A stretch of 64,000 bases of DNA from JBEKHT01 sp049511715 (GCA_049511715.1 JBEKXU010000007.1:104655-168654); one strand, 5' to 3'. Positions 1 to 8,568 are shown, counted from the first letter of the stretch. The notes: generated by a model from the sequence alone, not told the origin. Translations and numbers: made by a program.

Positions 1-2
1 AG

Positions 3-1310
3 CGGGCAATCCCGGGACCGGATTGGGAAAGTATCTATGCCGAGTTGCGCCGAAAGGGCATGACCCGGCGCCTGGTTTGGCTGGAGTATTGCGAAGCCAA
101 TCCGGGCGGATACGGCTACAGCCGCTTTTGTGAGCTCTATCGATCGTGGACCAGGAAACTGGATCCTCCCATGCGCCTGACCCACAAGGCCGGGGAGAAG
201 CTGTTCGTCGACTACGCCGGCCAAACTGTCCCGCTCGTCGACCTGAAGACCAGCGAGATTCGTGAAGCTCACATCTTCGTGGCTGTCCTGGCCGCCAGCA
301 GCTTCACGTACGCCGAGGCGCAGTGGGCCGAGGACCTGGCCAACTGGATCGGCGGCCATGTGCGAGCGTTCGACTACTTCCGCGGGGTGCCGGAAGTGGT
401 GGTACCTGACAATCCAAAAACCGGAATCAAGCATCCCTCCCGGTATGAACCTGACATCAACCCCACCTACCAGGATCTGGCGGAACATTACGGCACCGTG
501 GTAATCCCCGCCCGAGTTCGCAAACCCAAGGACAAAGCCAAGGTCGAGGTGGGCGTGCAGGTCGTCGAGCGTTGGATTCTCGCGCGCTTGCGCAACTGGA
601 CCTTCTTGAGCCTGACGGATCTCAATCGGGCGATTCACAGCCTGCTTACCGAACTCAACGACCGGCCCATGCGCCATCTGGGGAAATCCCGCCGGGAACT
701 CTTTGAGACCCTGGATCGGCCAGCCCTCAGGCCGCTGCCAGCTGAACCGTACGAATTTGCCTTCTGGAAGAAGGCCAGGGTGAACATCGACTACCATGTG
801 GAGTTCAAGCAGCACTATTACAGCGTCCCCCACGAACTCATTGGGGAGCAAGTGTTCCTGCGAGTCACGGAGCACACCGTCGAAATCTTCCACAAGCGTC
901 AGCGGGTGGCATCGCATCCGCGGTCCCAGGCTCAGGGCCGCTACTCCACCCAGGCAGAGCACATGCCACCCAACCACCGCTACTACGCCGAGTGGTCCCC
1001 CGAACGCTTCGTGCGCTGGGGGGAGACGATTGGTCCCCAGACTCGGGGTGTGATCGAGCAGGCTCTCACCTCCCGCCGGCACCCCCAACAGGCCTACCGT
1101 ACCTGCCTGGGGATCCTGGGATTGGCCAAACGCTATTCCCCAGAACGCCTGGAGGCCGCCTGCGCCCGCGCCCACTCGGCGGGCATCTGTTCCTACCGAG
1201 GTCTCGCGAACATCCTGGACGCTCACCTTGACCAGCTCCCATTGGAAGAGGCGACTTCCATCCCACTGGAGACCCATATCAACATTCGTGGACCGTCCTA
1301 TTACCGCTAA
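3..1310 (+). CDS. istA: IS21 transposase IstA (5' end beyond window)
   Basis: DDE-type transposase that cuts and joins the ends of the insertion sequence. The frame is open to the left edge and reads PDWESIYAEL before the first possible start at 45, which matches the conserved linker before the catalytic core, so the gene is truncated only by the window. The retroviral-integrase core is visible: Asp in FVDYAG, Asp in VVPDNP, and Glu in KVEVGV. The C-terminal beta-rich region (from FWKKARVNIDYHV) is the usual Mu-transposase C domain. It is followed after 11 bases by istB, with a shared GGAG ribosome-binding site between them. Confidence 0.93.
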   Translation, partial: RAIPGPDWESIYAELRRKGMTRRLVWLEYCEANPGGYGYSRFCELYRSWTRKLDPPMRLTHKAGEKLFVDYAGQTVPLVDLKTSEIREAHIFVAVLAASSFTYAEAQWAEDLANWIGGHVRAFDYFRGVPEVVVPDNPKTGIKHPSRYEPDINPTYQDLAEHYGTVVIPARVRKPKDKAKVEVGVQVVERWILARLRNWTFLSLTDLNRAIHSLLTELNDRPMRHLGKSRRELFETLDRPALRPLPAEPYEFAFWKKARVNIDYHVEFKQHYYSVPHELIGEQVFLRVTEHTVEIFHKRQRVASHPRSQAQGRYSTQAEHMPPNHRYYAEWSPERFVRWGETIGPQTRGVIEQALTSRRHPQQAYRTCLGILGLAKRYSPERLEAACARAHSAGICSYRGLANILDAHLDQLPLEEATSIPLETHINIRGPSYYR

Positions 1311-1321
1311 GGAGATGCTTG

Positions 1322-2080
1322 ATGCTGAGACAACCTTTGCAGGAGAAACTCACCCGTCTGCGGCTGCCCGGCTTCCGCATGGGGCTGCAGGAACAGCAGG
1401 AGAACCCCCATTACGCCGAGCTTCCCTTCGAGGAGCGGTTGGGGCTACTCGTGGACCTCGAATGCACCCGCCGCGACAATCGCAGCCTGGAGCGCCGCGT
1501 CAAAGCCGCCCACTTTGCCTTGCCTGCCAGCCTTGAAGACCTGGACCTTTCTCCCGCTCGCGGGCTTGAGCGCAGTTTCATCCTGGAGCTTGCTCAGGGC
1601 GAATGGATCCGCCACCACCTGAACATTCTGGTCCTTGGACCCACCGGTGCCGGCAAGAGCTATCTGGCTTGCGCGCTGGGTCAAGCAGCCTGCCGCCAGG
1701 GCTTCTCAGTCCGCTACCACCGAACCTCTCGTCTTCTGCACGAGATCATGCTCTCCCACGCCGATGGGTCCTTCGCGAAGATGTTGAATGTCCTGGCCAA
1801 GGCACCCCTCATCATCCTCGACGACTGGCTGCGGGATCCGCTCTCTGCTGCACAGGCGCGGGACCTGCTTGAGATCGTCGATGATCGTTACGGCCAGGCC
1901 TCGACCCTGGTTGCCACCCAGGTCCCGAAAGAGGATTGGCATGCCCGCTTCCCGGATCCCACGCTGGCTGACGCCATTCTCGACCGGCTGGTTCACAATG
2001 CCTACCGGCTGGAACTGAAAGGAGGGTCAATGCGAAAAAAGCGCTCCCCCCTTGGATCGGAAAACCGACTCAAGGTATGA
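1322..2080 (+). CDS. istB: IS21 helper ATPase IstB
   Basis: AAA+ ATPase that works with IstA in target selection and strand transfer. At 252 residues it has full family length. Walker A (GPTGAGKSY) and Walker B (LIILDDWL) are intact. The N-terminal segment with LRLPGFRMGL and the E-rich LPFEERLGLL stretch is the typical IstB N-terminal domain. The ATG at 1322 is chosen over the in-frame TTG at 1319 because GGAG at 1311-1314 lies 7 bases ahead of it. A DnaC/IstB-like loader is the only alternative, and the istA neighbour excludes it. Confidence 0.93.
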   Translation: MLRQPLQEKLTRLRLPGFRMGLQEQQENPHYAELPFEERLGLLVDLECTRRDNRSLERRVKAAHFALPASLEDLDLSPARGLERSFILELAQGEWIRHHLNILVLGPTGAGKSYLACALGQAACRQGFSVRYHRTSRLLHEIMLSHADGSFAKMLNVLAKAPLIILDDWLRDPLSAAQARDLLEIVDDRYGQASTLVATQVPKEDWHARFPDPTLADAILDRLVHNAYRLELKGGSMRKKRSPLGSENRLKV

Positions 2081-2126
2081 TGTCCCATCCAGAGCTGCTG
2101 AAGGCCATGAAGTGATCATCGCCAGT

Positions 2127-2187
2127 TGGAACGAGTGTCCACCATCCGCTGGAACTACTGTCCACCTTCGACTGGAATCGGTGTCCA
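2127..2187 (+). repeat. Three 15-bp tandem repeats at the IS21 right end
   Basis: Copies at 2127-2141, 2150-2164 and 2173-2187 share the pattern TGGAA-5 bases-TGTCCA, spaced exactly 23 bp apart. A degenerate fourth copy begins at about 2195. Such arrays are transposase-binding sites in IS21 elements. Confidence 0.85.
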
Positions 2188-2198
2188 TTCGCGCCGGA

Positions 2199-3449
2199 AT
2201 GCGCACCGAAGCAAGCCAGGCCGGTCTCGCAAGCCTGGCTCCGGGCCCAGGTGCAGCGCGGGAACCCGTCTACGGGCTGTACCTGCACATTCCTTTCTGC
2301 CGGCACCGGTGCGGCTACTGCGATTTCAACACCTACCAGGGCATCCAGGATCTGATTCCGCCCTACACTCAAGCCCTCCGGAAGGAGATCGGCGTGCTGG
2401 GGGCGGCCGGGGGTCGGCCGCCGGTAGGCACCGTCTTCTTTGGAGGAGGAACTCCATCGCTGCTCCCCTTGCCGGGCGTGCGGGAACTCTTGGGCGCCGT
2501 GCGCACCTGTTTCGCCTTGGAGTTGGAGGCAGAAATCACTCTCGAAGCGAATCCGGGGACCGTCACTGCAGAATACCTTTCCGGGTTGCGTGAAACGGGG
2601 GTTAACCGGCTCAGCTTCGGGATGCAATCCGCTCGGCTTCAAGACCTACGACTCCTCGAGCGCGAGCACACCCCTGAGGACACGGTCCGGTCAGTCGGGT
2701 GGGCCCGTCAGGCCGGATTCGAGAACATCAACTTGGACTTGATCTATGGTCTTCCCAGTCAATCACTGTCCCAATGGCGGGAAACCCTCCAAGCGGCTCT
2801 GGACTTGCAGCCCGATCACCTATCGCTCTATGCCCTGACTTTGGAGCGGGGGACTCGGTTGCGGCGGGCCGTGCTCCAAGGGAGATACCCTTGGCCAGAC
2901 GACGATCAGGCGGCAGACATGTATGACTGCGGTGGGGAGGCCTTGGAGGCCGCGGGATTCGCTCAATACGAGATCTCGAACTGGGCCAGAGTGGACCGTC
3001 GGTGGGACCGGCCGCAGTCGCGGGTTTGCCGCCACAATCTTCAGTACTGGCGCAATCTCCCCTACCTGGGGTTGGGGGCTGGAGCTCATGGGTTTGCTGG
3101 CGGGGTCCGCTATTCTGACCTGCGAACTCCCAGCAACTACATCCGGCGAATGCAGGAGGGGAATCGGCGCGAGTTCCCGCTTTCTCCCGCGGCAGCCCGT
3201 TCAGAAAAGATTAGCCGAGACGAGGAGATGCGTCAGACAATGTGGTTGGGCTTGAGGCTGACCGAGGAAGGCGTGGTGGACACCGCGTTTGCGTCCCGGT
3301 TTGGGGTCTCCTTTTTCGACGTCTTTGCGAGGGAAATCGGAAACCTGCTAGAGGACGGCCTGCTTGAATGGATAAGCTCGGAGCAAAGAGTCCGCCTGGC
3401 TCCCAGGGGCAAGTTGCTCGGCAATCGCGTCTTCATGGAATTCGTGTAG
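2199..3449 (+). CDS. hemW: Radical SAM heme chaperone HemW (HemN-like)
   Basis: HemW binds heme and an Fe-S cluster and delivers heme to respiratory proteins in the cytoplasm; it is often mis-annotated as oxygen-independent coproporphyrinogen oxidase. From the ATG at 2199 it has 416 residues. The radical SAM motif C34-RHR-C38-GY-C41 and the SAM-binding FGGGTPSLL are intact, and the C-terminal HemN_C domain is complete. The spacing CxxxCxxC and the short N-terminus favour HemW over HemN. The ATG lies inside the predicted IS21 right end and has no ribosome-binding site. No other ATG, GTG or TTG occurs before the conserved core, so the native 5' end may have been replaced by the insertion. Confidence 0.85.
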   Translation: MRTEASQAGLASLAPGPGAAREPVYGLYLHIPFCRHRCGYCDFNTYQGIQDLIPPYTQALRKEIGVLGAAGGRPPVGTVFFGGGTPSLLPLPGVRELLGAVRTCFALELEAEITLEANPGTVTAEYLSGLRETGVNRLSFGMQSARLQDLRLLEREHTPEDTVRSVGWARQAGFENINLDLIYGLPSQSLSQWRETLQAALDLQPDHLSLYALTLERGTRLRRAVLQGRYPWPDDDQAADMYDCGGEALEAAGFAQYEISNWARVDRRWDRPQSRVCRHNLQYWRNLPYLGLGAGAHGFAGGVRYSDLRTPSNYIRRMQEGNRREFPLSPAAARSEKISRDEEMRQTMWLGLRLTEEGVVDTAFASRFGVSFFDVFAREIGNLLEDGLLEWISSEQRVRLAPRGKLLGNRVFMEFV

Positions 3450-3497
3450 CCTCACGCTGAATGGCCGCCAGAAGGTCCCGCCGGCATTCTGGGCCGG

Positions 3498-4514
3498 TCA
3501 GCGCACGCGGGTGAGGAGGGTCTCGGTGAGCTCCCGCAGGGCTTGCATATACTCTTCCTTCAGGGAGACTTGCTCAAGGGCTGCAAACGCTTGGCGAGTC
3601 ACCGCAGCGGCTTGAGAGGCAGCATATTCGCGCGCTCCGGCGCGCTCCAGGGCTTCGAGCATGCCCGGGGTTGGTCCGGGCGAAGACGGAAGCGCGAACA
3701 GGCTGCGAAACTCAGGGGAATTCTCGAGCCCAAAGACGATTGGAAGGCTCTTCTTGCGGCTGGTGAGATCGTCGCTGGCCGACTTCCCCGTGGCGCGCGG
3801 GTCGCCCCAAAGGCCGAGCCAGTCATCTCGGGCTTGGAAGGCCAACCCGAGGAGGCGCCCGAACTCCCCCAGCTGCTCCTGTCGCCTCGCATCGCTCTTT
3901 CCCGCCAGCGCGCCAAGGAGGCAGGCCGCCTTGAGAAGCGCAGCCGTCTTGCCTTCGACCATCTCCCAGTAACGGGCGAGCGAAAAGGCGGCGTTGTCCT
4001 CCGCCGCGAGATCGATATACTGGCCCTCCGTCAGGTGAATGCAGGCCTCCAGAAGGACCCGTGCGGAAGCTGAGGCGAGGGAGGAGTCCAGATCTCGGGA
4101 CCGTGCCGGCTGAACCGTGCAAAGCAGCGCCAGAGAGAAAAGAATGTCGCCGGCGTTGATTCCCTGAGCTGCTCCCCAAAGCTTCCAGACCGTCGGGCGG
4201 CCGCGCCTCATGGTACCTTGGTCTTGAATGTCGTCATGAATCAAGGAGAAGTTGTGGACCAGCTCGACGGCTGCGGCGAACGGAAGGGCAGGTTGCCATT
4301 CTCCGCAGACGCCTCCGCAGCACAGCAGGGTGAGCAGTGGGCGGAGGCGCTTTCCGCCAGCTCCGCGGCCCGCGCCTTCGCCGGCCCAACCCATGTGAAA
4401 GGCGAGCATCTCGTACAACCCCCGGACGGACCCGCTCTCGGGTTGTGCCAGAGCAAGGCGCAGAGTCTCCTCAAGATCTGCCAGCATCGAGGGGATAAGT
4501 TCGGCAGAGGTCAT
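3498..4514 (-). CDS. Trans-isoprenyl diphosphate synthase (polyprenyl synthetase)
   Basis: Condenses isopentenyl diphosphate with allylic diphosphates to give C15-C20 or longer chains for quinones, carotenoids or lipids. It has 338 residues. GKRLRP (54-59), the first Asp-rich motif DDIQD (94-98) and RRGRPT (103-108) are present. The second motif reads DDWLG at 230-234, with Gly in the last place, a variant seen in actinobacterial-type synthases. Product length cannot be judged with certainty. Its ATG overlaps the stop codon of the isomerase gene by 4 bases, so the two are translationally coupled and supply and use the same substrates. Confidence 0.88.
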   Translation of the reverse strand: MTSAELIPSMLADLEETLRLALAQPESGSVRGLYEMLAFHMGWAGEGAGRGAGGKRLRPLLTLLCCGGVCGEWQPALPFAAAVELVHNFSLIHDDIQDQGTMRRGRPTVWKLWGAAQGINAGDILFSLALLCTVQPARSRDLDSSLASASARVLLEACIHLTEGQYIDLAAEDNAAFSLARYWEMVEGKTAALLKAACLLGALAGKSDARRQEQLGEFGRLLGLAFQARDDWLGLWGDPRATGKSASDDLTSRKKSLPIVFGLENSPEFRSLFALPSSPGPTPGMLEALERAGAREYAASQAAAVTRQAFAALEQVSLKEEYMQALRELTETLLTRVR

Positions 4515-5539
4515 GGCGTCTGGAGTGGCGTAGCTTGCAAGCTGGCGAGGTCGGCAGCCCCCACCGCAAACATCACAATTCTCAGCTCCTGCTCGATGAG
4601 CTGGGCTGCCTCCACCACGGCCTCGACCGAGTGGGATGCGGCCTCAAGAAACGGGTGGGCCGCGCCGACGAGAGTCGCTCCCAGGGCGATGCACTTGGCG
4701 ACCTCCACGCCGTCACGAATGCCTCCAGAAGCCACGAGCGGCAAGTGGGGCAACTCGGCGTGGCACTGTCGCAGGGCCTCGGCAGTGGGGATTCCCCAGT
4801 CGACAAAAGCGGCCGCCAAGCGGGCCTCCTGCCGTGACCCGGCCCGGTGCATCTCAACTTGCGACCAGGAGGTCCCGCCGGCTCCGGCCACGTCGACGCC
4901 AGCGACCCCAGCATTCGCAAGCCAGCGGGCGACCTTGCCCGAGATTCCCCAACCGACTTCCTTGACAATCACGGGGACGGTGAGCGAACGACAGATCGTT
5001 TCAATTCGGGCGAGAAGTTGCGAAAAGTCCGTGTTCCCCTCGGGCTGCAATGCCTCCTGGAGAGGGTTGAGGTGAAGGATGAGAGCGTCAGCGTTCACCA
5101 TCTCGACCGCACGCCGGCACTCTTCCGGTCCGTAAGCGTAGTTGAGCTGAACGGCCCCGAGGTTGGCCATAAGGAAAATGTCCGGAGCGAGATCCCGCAC
5201 CTGATAAGTCTCCCGGAGGGCGGGGTCTTCAATCGCGGCCCGCTGGGAGCCCAATCCCATCGCTATCCCGAGAACCTGTGCCGCCTCTGCCAGGGTCCGG
5301 TTGACGCGTCGTGCCTCCTGCGTGCCTCCGGTCATGGAAGAGATGACCAGAGGAGCCTCCAGGTCGTGCCCGAGGAATCTGGCGCGGATGCTGACCTGTT
5401 GCAGGGCCAGCTCAGGCAAAGCTTGATGGAGGAAACGGTACCGTTCCAAGCCGCTGGTGAGCCCTGACTGGACGTCCTCTTCCAGATTGATGCGGATGTG
5501 GTCCGCCTTGCGGAATGAGGTGGGCGCAACTTCCGGCAT
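4511..5539 (-). CDS. fni: Type 2 isopentenyl-diphosphate delta-isomerase
   Basis: FMN- and NADPH-dependent enzyme that interconverts isopentenyl and dimethylallyl diphosphate, supplying the primer for the synthase encoded just downstream. It has 342 residues, the usual length. Visible features are SSMTGG (67-72, flavin binding), GLGSQR (95-100), HLNPLQEALQPEGN with the catalytic Gln, and GGTSWSQVE. A well-formed promoter lies 35-63 bases upstream. No AGGAGG-like site precedes the ATG on this strand, so the exact start is somewhat uncertain. A type 2 isomerase does not by itself show which isoprenoid route is used. Confidence 0.92.
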   Translation of the reverse strand: MPEVAPTSFRKADHIRINLEEDVQSGLTSGLERYRFLHQALPELALQQVSIRARFLGHDLEAPLVISSMTGGTQEARRVNRTLAEAAQVLGIAMGLGSQRAAIEDPALRETYQVRDLAPDIFLMANLGAVQLNYAYGPEECRRAVEMVNADALILHLNPLQEALQPEGNTDFSQLLARIETICRSLTVPVIVKEVGWGISGKVARWLANAGVAGVDVAGAGGTSWSQVEMHRAGSRQEARLAAAFVDWGIPTAEALRQCHAELPHLPLVASGGIRDGVEVAKCIALGATLVGAAHPFLEAASHSVEAVVEAAQLIEQELRIVMFAVGAADLASLQATPLQTP

Positions 5540-5573
5540 GAGGAGGTGTTCCCTTATTTATGGATACGGCAGC

Positions 5574-5602
5574 ATGGTACCAGCCCGATGGGCGTGTGTC
5601 AA
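5574..5602 (-). promoter_or_regulatory. Promoter of the fni-polyprenyl synthase operon
   Basis: Sigma-70-type promoter on the minus strand: TTGACA (5597-5602), 17-base spacer, TACCAT (5574-5579). The -35 box is a perfect consensus. It is 15 bases from the oppositely oriented acpP promoter. Confidence 0.7.
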
Positions 5603-5617
5603 CAGCGGGGGCACGGC

Positions 5618-5646
5618 TTGACCGGGAGGGGATTGGCCAGTACAAT
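5618..5646 (+). promoter_or_regulatory. Promoter of acpP
   Basis: TTGACC (5618-5623), 17-base spacer, TACAAT (5641-5646), about 100 bases before the acpP ATG. It is arranged back to back with the isoprenoid promoter. Confidence 0.75.
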
Positions 5647-5747
5647 AGCACCTAGCCCCCATTTTGCACGAGTGTGGCGCGACTCGAGGAGGCCGGTCGA
5701 TGGCTTGGTGGGTCGGCCGATTAGGGACCCAAGGGAGGGATTGTTTC

Positions 5748-5993
5748 ATGGCAGATACAACCTTCGACAGCGTGCGAGATATTATTGTGGAGTTGCTGGG
5801 TGTGGATGCCTCGAAGGTTATTGAAAGCGCACGGTTTCGTGAGGATCTGGGGGCGGATTCTCTCGACCTGGTTGAGCTGATCATGGCATTCGAGGAGAAA
5901 TTCGGGGCGGAAATATCCGATGAGGATGCGCAGAGCATCACAACGGTCGGCGAGGCTGTGAAGTACATCGAAGCCAGGAAGGCCAAGACCTAG
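5748..5993 (+). CDS. acpP: Acyl carrier protein
   Basis: Small acidic protein of 81 residues that carries growing acyl chains on a 4'-phosphopantetheine arm during fatty-acid synthesis. The attachment serine lies in GADSLDLVEL, and the flanking helices, including FEEKFGAEISDEDA, fit the standard four-helix fold. The ATG at 5748 follows a GGGAGG ribosome-binding site; the longer open frame upstream starts in the promoter leader and is discarded. It is transcribed alone, between its own promoter and a strong intrinsic terminator. No fab genes adjoin it, which is unusual but not rare. Confidence 0.95.
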   Translation: MADTTFDSVRDIIVELLGVDASKVIESARFREDLGADSLDLVELIMAFEEKFGAEISDEDAQSITTVGEAVKYIEARKAKT

Positions 5994-6016
5994 TTCCAGG
6001 AGCCTTTTGAAGGACG

Positions 6017-6047
6017 AGCCCCGGGACGAGTCCGGGGCTGTTTTTTT
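6017..6047 (+). terminator. Intrinsic terminator of acpP
   Basis: Perfect 8-bp stem AGCCCCGG/CCGGGGCT (6017-6024 with 6032-6039), 7-base loop, then G and seven T residues (6041-6047). Confidence 0.92.
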
Positions 6048-6060
6048 CCGAAATCTCAAG

Positions 6061-6097
6061 CGGACCGGGCCGGGGAGTCAAGAGAATCCCCGGTCCG
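6061..6097 (-). terminator. Hairpin just beyond thyX, possible operon terminator
   Basis: Perfect 9-bp stem CGGACCGGG/CCCGGTCCG (6061-6069 with 6089-6097) directly after the thyX stop. Read on the minus strand it lacks a U-run, so it may only slow polymerase or protect the 3' end. Confidence 0.4.
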
Positions 6098-6100
6098 TTG

Positions 6101-7573
6101 TTATGTTGCCTGCGGATCGGGGGGCCCTCCGGAGGACCCCTGAGCACCCGGCCGGCCGAAATAACAGGTCTCAATCTCCTGCCAAGATGGGCGCCCCTCG
6201 AGACGCATGTAGGCCGAGAGGAGAGGGTGCACGGCCCGGATCTGTTCGGCCATTTGTAGGGCAATCTGCCGAATGGCAAAGTGAGCATTTTCCGTGGAGC
6301 GCAGTTCGCAGAAGTGGAAGGCCTCTCTCAGGTTGAGGGTCAGGAGCACCCGCCGGCGGAAGGCGTTTGGGATCACATAGGAGGCGGCCCTGCCATCCTG
6401 CCGGGCGAGTTGCTCATAAGTTTGGGCGGCGCGATCCATTGCTTCGCGATAGCGGTCGACTAGGCAGGCTTGCTCAAACCCGAGGGGAGTGACATACCCC
6501 AAATAGCTGCTGAGCGGCGCAGAAGTCTGGGTCATCATTCGGTGACGCTTGAGTTCGAAGTAGGCACCCTGGTCCAAGACGACCTCGAACATGTAGGAAA
6601 GATGTTCCAACTCGCGGGGCGGAGCTTCCCTCGGGCTCAGGGAACCAAGAAGCTCGGAGGCCAGCTGGCCTTGCTCGGCGGGGGATAGCGCGGCAATCTC
6701 GCGCAACGCCTGCTCGTAAGCGATTCCCGAGGAGCGAACCCTGGCGGCCGCCAGGACGCGGGCCTCCCCGTCCGGGTCGTATCGGAGGAGCCGAAGCGAG
6801 CCTGCAGGAGGAAGACCCTCCGCGCCTGTGCGGCTCAAAGGGAGAGTCTTGTCCCCCGCTTCCAACCGCTGAAGGTAGGGGGAGGCCTCAGAATACTTCA
6901 GCAGGGTGGGAGTCTCCTGCCTGGCAACTTCCCGCATCTCGGCCCCGATTTCGCGCACCTCCGCCAGGGGGTGTGACAGCATCTTGCACAGAGCATGCTC
7001 GAGGGCGCGCGCGTTGATAGTGACCCCGACATTGGCCAGGCAGGCCGCCGGCAGGAGATAGCGGCATACATCAACGTAGCGTGAGCGAATCCGCGCCTCC
7101 CATTTTGCGTCGCTTTCGCCGGCTTGGCGTGGGAAGCGTTCGCGCGCGCGAGCGGCCGTGACTTGCAGCGAAGCTTGGTAGGTGTCCAGCAGGAAATCGC
7201 AGGTCGCCCGGTAGGCGGCCTCGAGGCCCGATCCCTTGAATTCGGCGGGCAGCCAGTAAGCCCCCGGCGACCACGTTTGGTAGCGGGTGCTCTTTTCCGT
7301 GTAGGAAGCCAGTCGGTTGGACTCCAGGCACTCAATCGCCAATCGCGAAATATTCTCCAGGGCAATGTGCAGGACCGCGTGTTCTGCGACTGAGGCATGT
7401 CCAAACCCAACCACCCACCGCTCGTGAAATCTCGTGCTGTTCTCCTCGCCAAGTTCCGAAGCGATTTCGGAGAAAGATTGAGGAGAGCGCGAGGTCCTGG
7501 CAAAGGCGACAGCGATTGTTTCCGGGCTGAGACGGCGAGCGCTGAGAAGGTAGATGCGGCGCGGCGCGTTAAT
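6101..7573 (-). CDS. thyX: Two-domain flavin-dependent thymidylate synthase (ThyX-like), ATT start
   Basis: Predicted to methylate dUMP to dTMP using methylene-tetrahydrofolate, FAD and NADPH. The 490 residues are about twice a normal ThyX and hold two ThyX-like halves. Residues 85-98 (SNRLASYTEKSTRY) line up with the signature RHRxxSxNExSxRY but have lost RHR. The second half keeps RHR at 343-345 and loses the rest. The conserved N-terminus (IYLLSARRLSPETIAVAF) begins well upstream of the first in-frame GTG at 7414. No ATG, GTG or TTG precedes it, but an AGGAGG sits 5 bases before an ATT codon at 7571-7573, taken here as the start. RibF, which makes FAD, is encoded just upstream. Confidence 0.82.
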   Translation of the reverse strand: MNAPRRIYLLSARRLSPETIAVAFARTSRSPQSFSEIASELGEENSTRFHERWVVGFGHASVAEHAVLHIALENISRLAIECLESNRLASYTEKSTRYQTWSPGAYWLPAEFKGSGLEAAYRATCDFLLDTYQASLQVTAARARERFPRQAGESDAKWEARIRSRYVDVCRYLLPAACLANVGVTINARALEHALCKMLSHPLAEVREIGAEMREVARQETPTLLKYSEASPYLQRLEAGDKTLPLSRTGAEGLPPAGSLRLLRYDPDGEARVLAAARVRSSGIAYEQALREIAALSPAEQGQLASELLGSLSPREAPPRELEHLSYMFEVVLDQGAYFELKRHRMMTQTSAPLSSYLGYVTPLGFEQACLVDRYREAMDRAAQTYEQLARQDGRAASYVIPNAFRRRVLLTLNLREAFHFCELRSTENAHFAIRQIALQMAEQIRAVHPLLSAYMRLEGRPSWQEIETCYFGRPGAQGSSGGPPDPQAT

Positions 7574-7614
7574 CGCGTCCTCCTCTCTTCGGGCGAGGGG
7601 ACTCTGCGGAGGGC

Positions 7615-8562
7615 TCAGTCGGGTTGGGGGGATGCCGAAGACGACTCGCGCAGGCGGGCGCGGGCGGTTGCGACATCCCTCTGGATCTGACCCAGCAGTT
7701 CCTTCGGACCGGAGAACTTCTGTTCGTCCCGAATGCGAGCCATGAAGTCGAGGCGCAACTCCTTGCCGTACAGATCGGACTGGAAGTCGAGCAGGTGGGC
7801 TTCAATGGTCAGGTTGGCGTTCTCTTCAAAGGTGGGGCGGATTCCAATATTGGTTACGCCGGGGTGCCGCTGGCCCTGCACCCACACCCACGTTGCGTAT
7901 ACCCCGCGGGCTGGAATGGCCCGCTCTTCCGGCGCGTCCAAATTGGCGGTCGGGATTCCCAGGCCGACCCCGCGATGGGCTCCTTCTGTGACCTGCCCTG
8001 TCAGACGGTAAGGTCGTCCCAGGCAAGCCGCCGCCGAAATCACGTCTCCCTGCGAGAGGTAGCGGCGGATGCGGGTCGAAGAGATCACCTCCGCGCCGTA
8101 TTCCAGCGGCGCAACCGTATGCACCTGAAACCCCGCCTGAACGCCGTATTCTTTCAGAAACTGGAGGTTCCCCTCCCGGTTGTGGCCGAGGGCAAAGTCC
8201 GGCCCCGCCCAAAGGGAGCGCAACCCGAGGTGCCGCACGAGACGATCGAGGAATTCTGCGGCCCGAACTCTCGAGAGCTCCAGGGTGAATGGCTGGAGGA
8301 TGACACTATCGACACCCAGCGCACCAAGCCACTGGGCCCTTTCCTCAGGTGCGCTCAGGTAGCTCGGCTTGGAGCGCCTCCCCAGCACGACTGATGGATG
8401 CGGGTGGAAGGTAAGAACGACCGCCGGTTCTCGGTTTGCGTGGGCCTGATGTACCATGGCCTCCACCAGGCGTTGGTGGCCCCGATGAACGCCGTCAAAT
8501 GAGCCAACCGCTAGATGGGCTCCGTGGAATTGCACTTCCTCAATGCGGTGGTAGACCGGCAT
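7615..8562 (-). CDS. ribF: Bifunctional riboflavin kinase / FAD synthetase
   Basis: Phosphorylates riboflavin to FMN and adenylylates FMN to FAD. It has 315 residues. The N-terminal nucleotidyltransferase shows GSFDGVHRGHQ (20-30) and the ISSTRIRRYL stretch; the C-terminal flavokinase domain shows GIPTANLD and IRPTFEENANLTIEAHLLDF. It starts 6 bases after truB ends and is followed after 41 bases by the FAD-using thyX, so cofactor maker and user are co-transcribed. Confidence 0.95.
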   Translation of the reverse strand: MPVYHRIEEVQFHGAHLAVGSFDGVHRGHQRLVEAMVHQAHANREPAVVLTFHPHPSVVLGRRSKPSYLSAPEERAQWLGALGVDSVILQPFTLELSRVRAAEFLDRLVRHLGLRSLWAGPDFALGHNREGNLQFLKEYGVQAGFQVHTVAPLEYGAEVISSTRIRRYLSQGDVISAAACLGRPYRLTGQVTEGAHRGVGLGIPTANLDAPEERAIPARGVYATWVWVQGQRHPGVTNIGIRPTFEENANLTIEAHLLDFQSDLYGKELRLDFMARIRDEQKFSGPKELLGQIQRDVATARARLRESSSASPQPD

Positions 8563-8568
8563 CCTGCC

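Larger units (their letters stand above)
1..2205 (+). mobile_element. IS21-family insertion sequence, right portion
   Basis: The element holds istA and istB in the usual order, followed by three 15-bp direct repeats at 23-bp spacing and a partial terminal copy ending near 2205. Tandem end repeats are a hallmark of IS21 elements. The left end lies outside the window, so target-site duplication cannot be checked. The right boundary is inferred from a last GGAA-type repeat followed by TGCGCA; it could be a few bases off. Both genes are intact in the part visible, so the element may be active. Confidence 0.85.

Noticed and set aside
2052..2198. 49-codon in-frame extension before hemW
   Set aside because: It runs through the IS21 right-end repeats and part of istB, so it is not native HemW sequence.
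4218..5075. 285-codon plus-strand frame across the isoprenoid genes
   Set aside because: Antisense shadow of two genes with clear family motifs.
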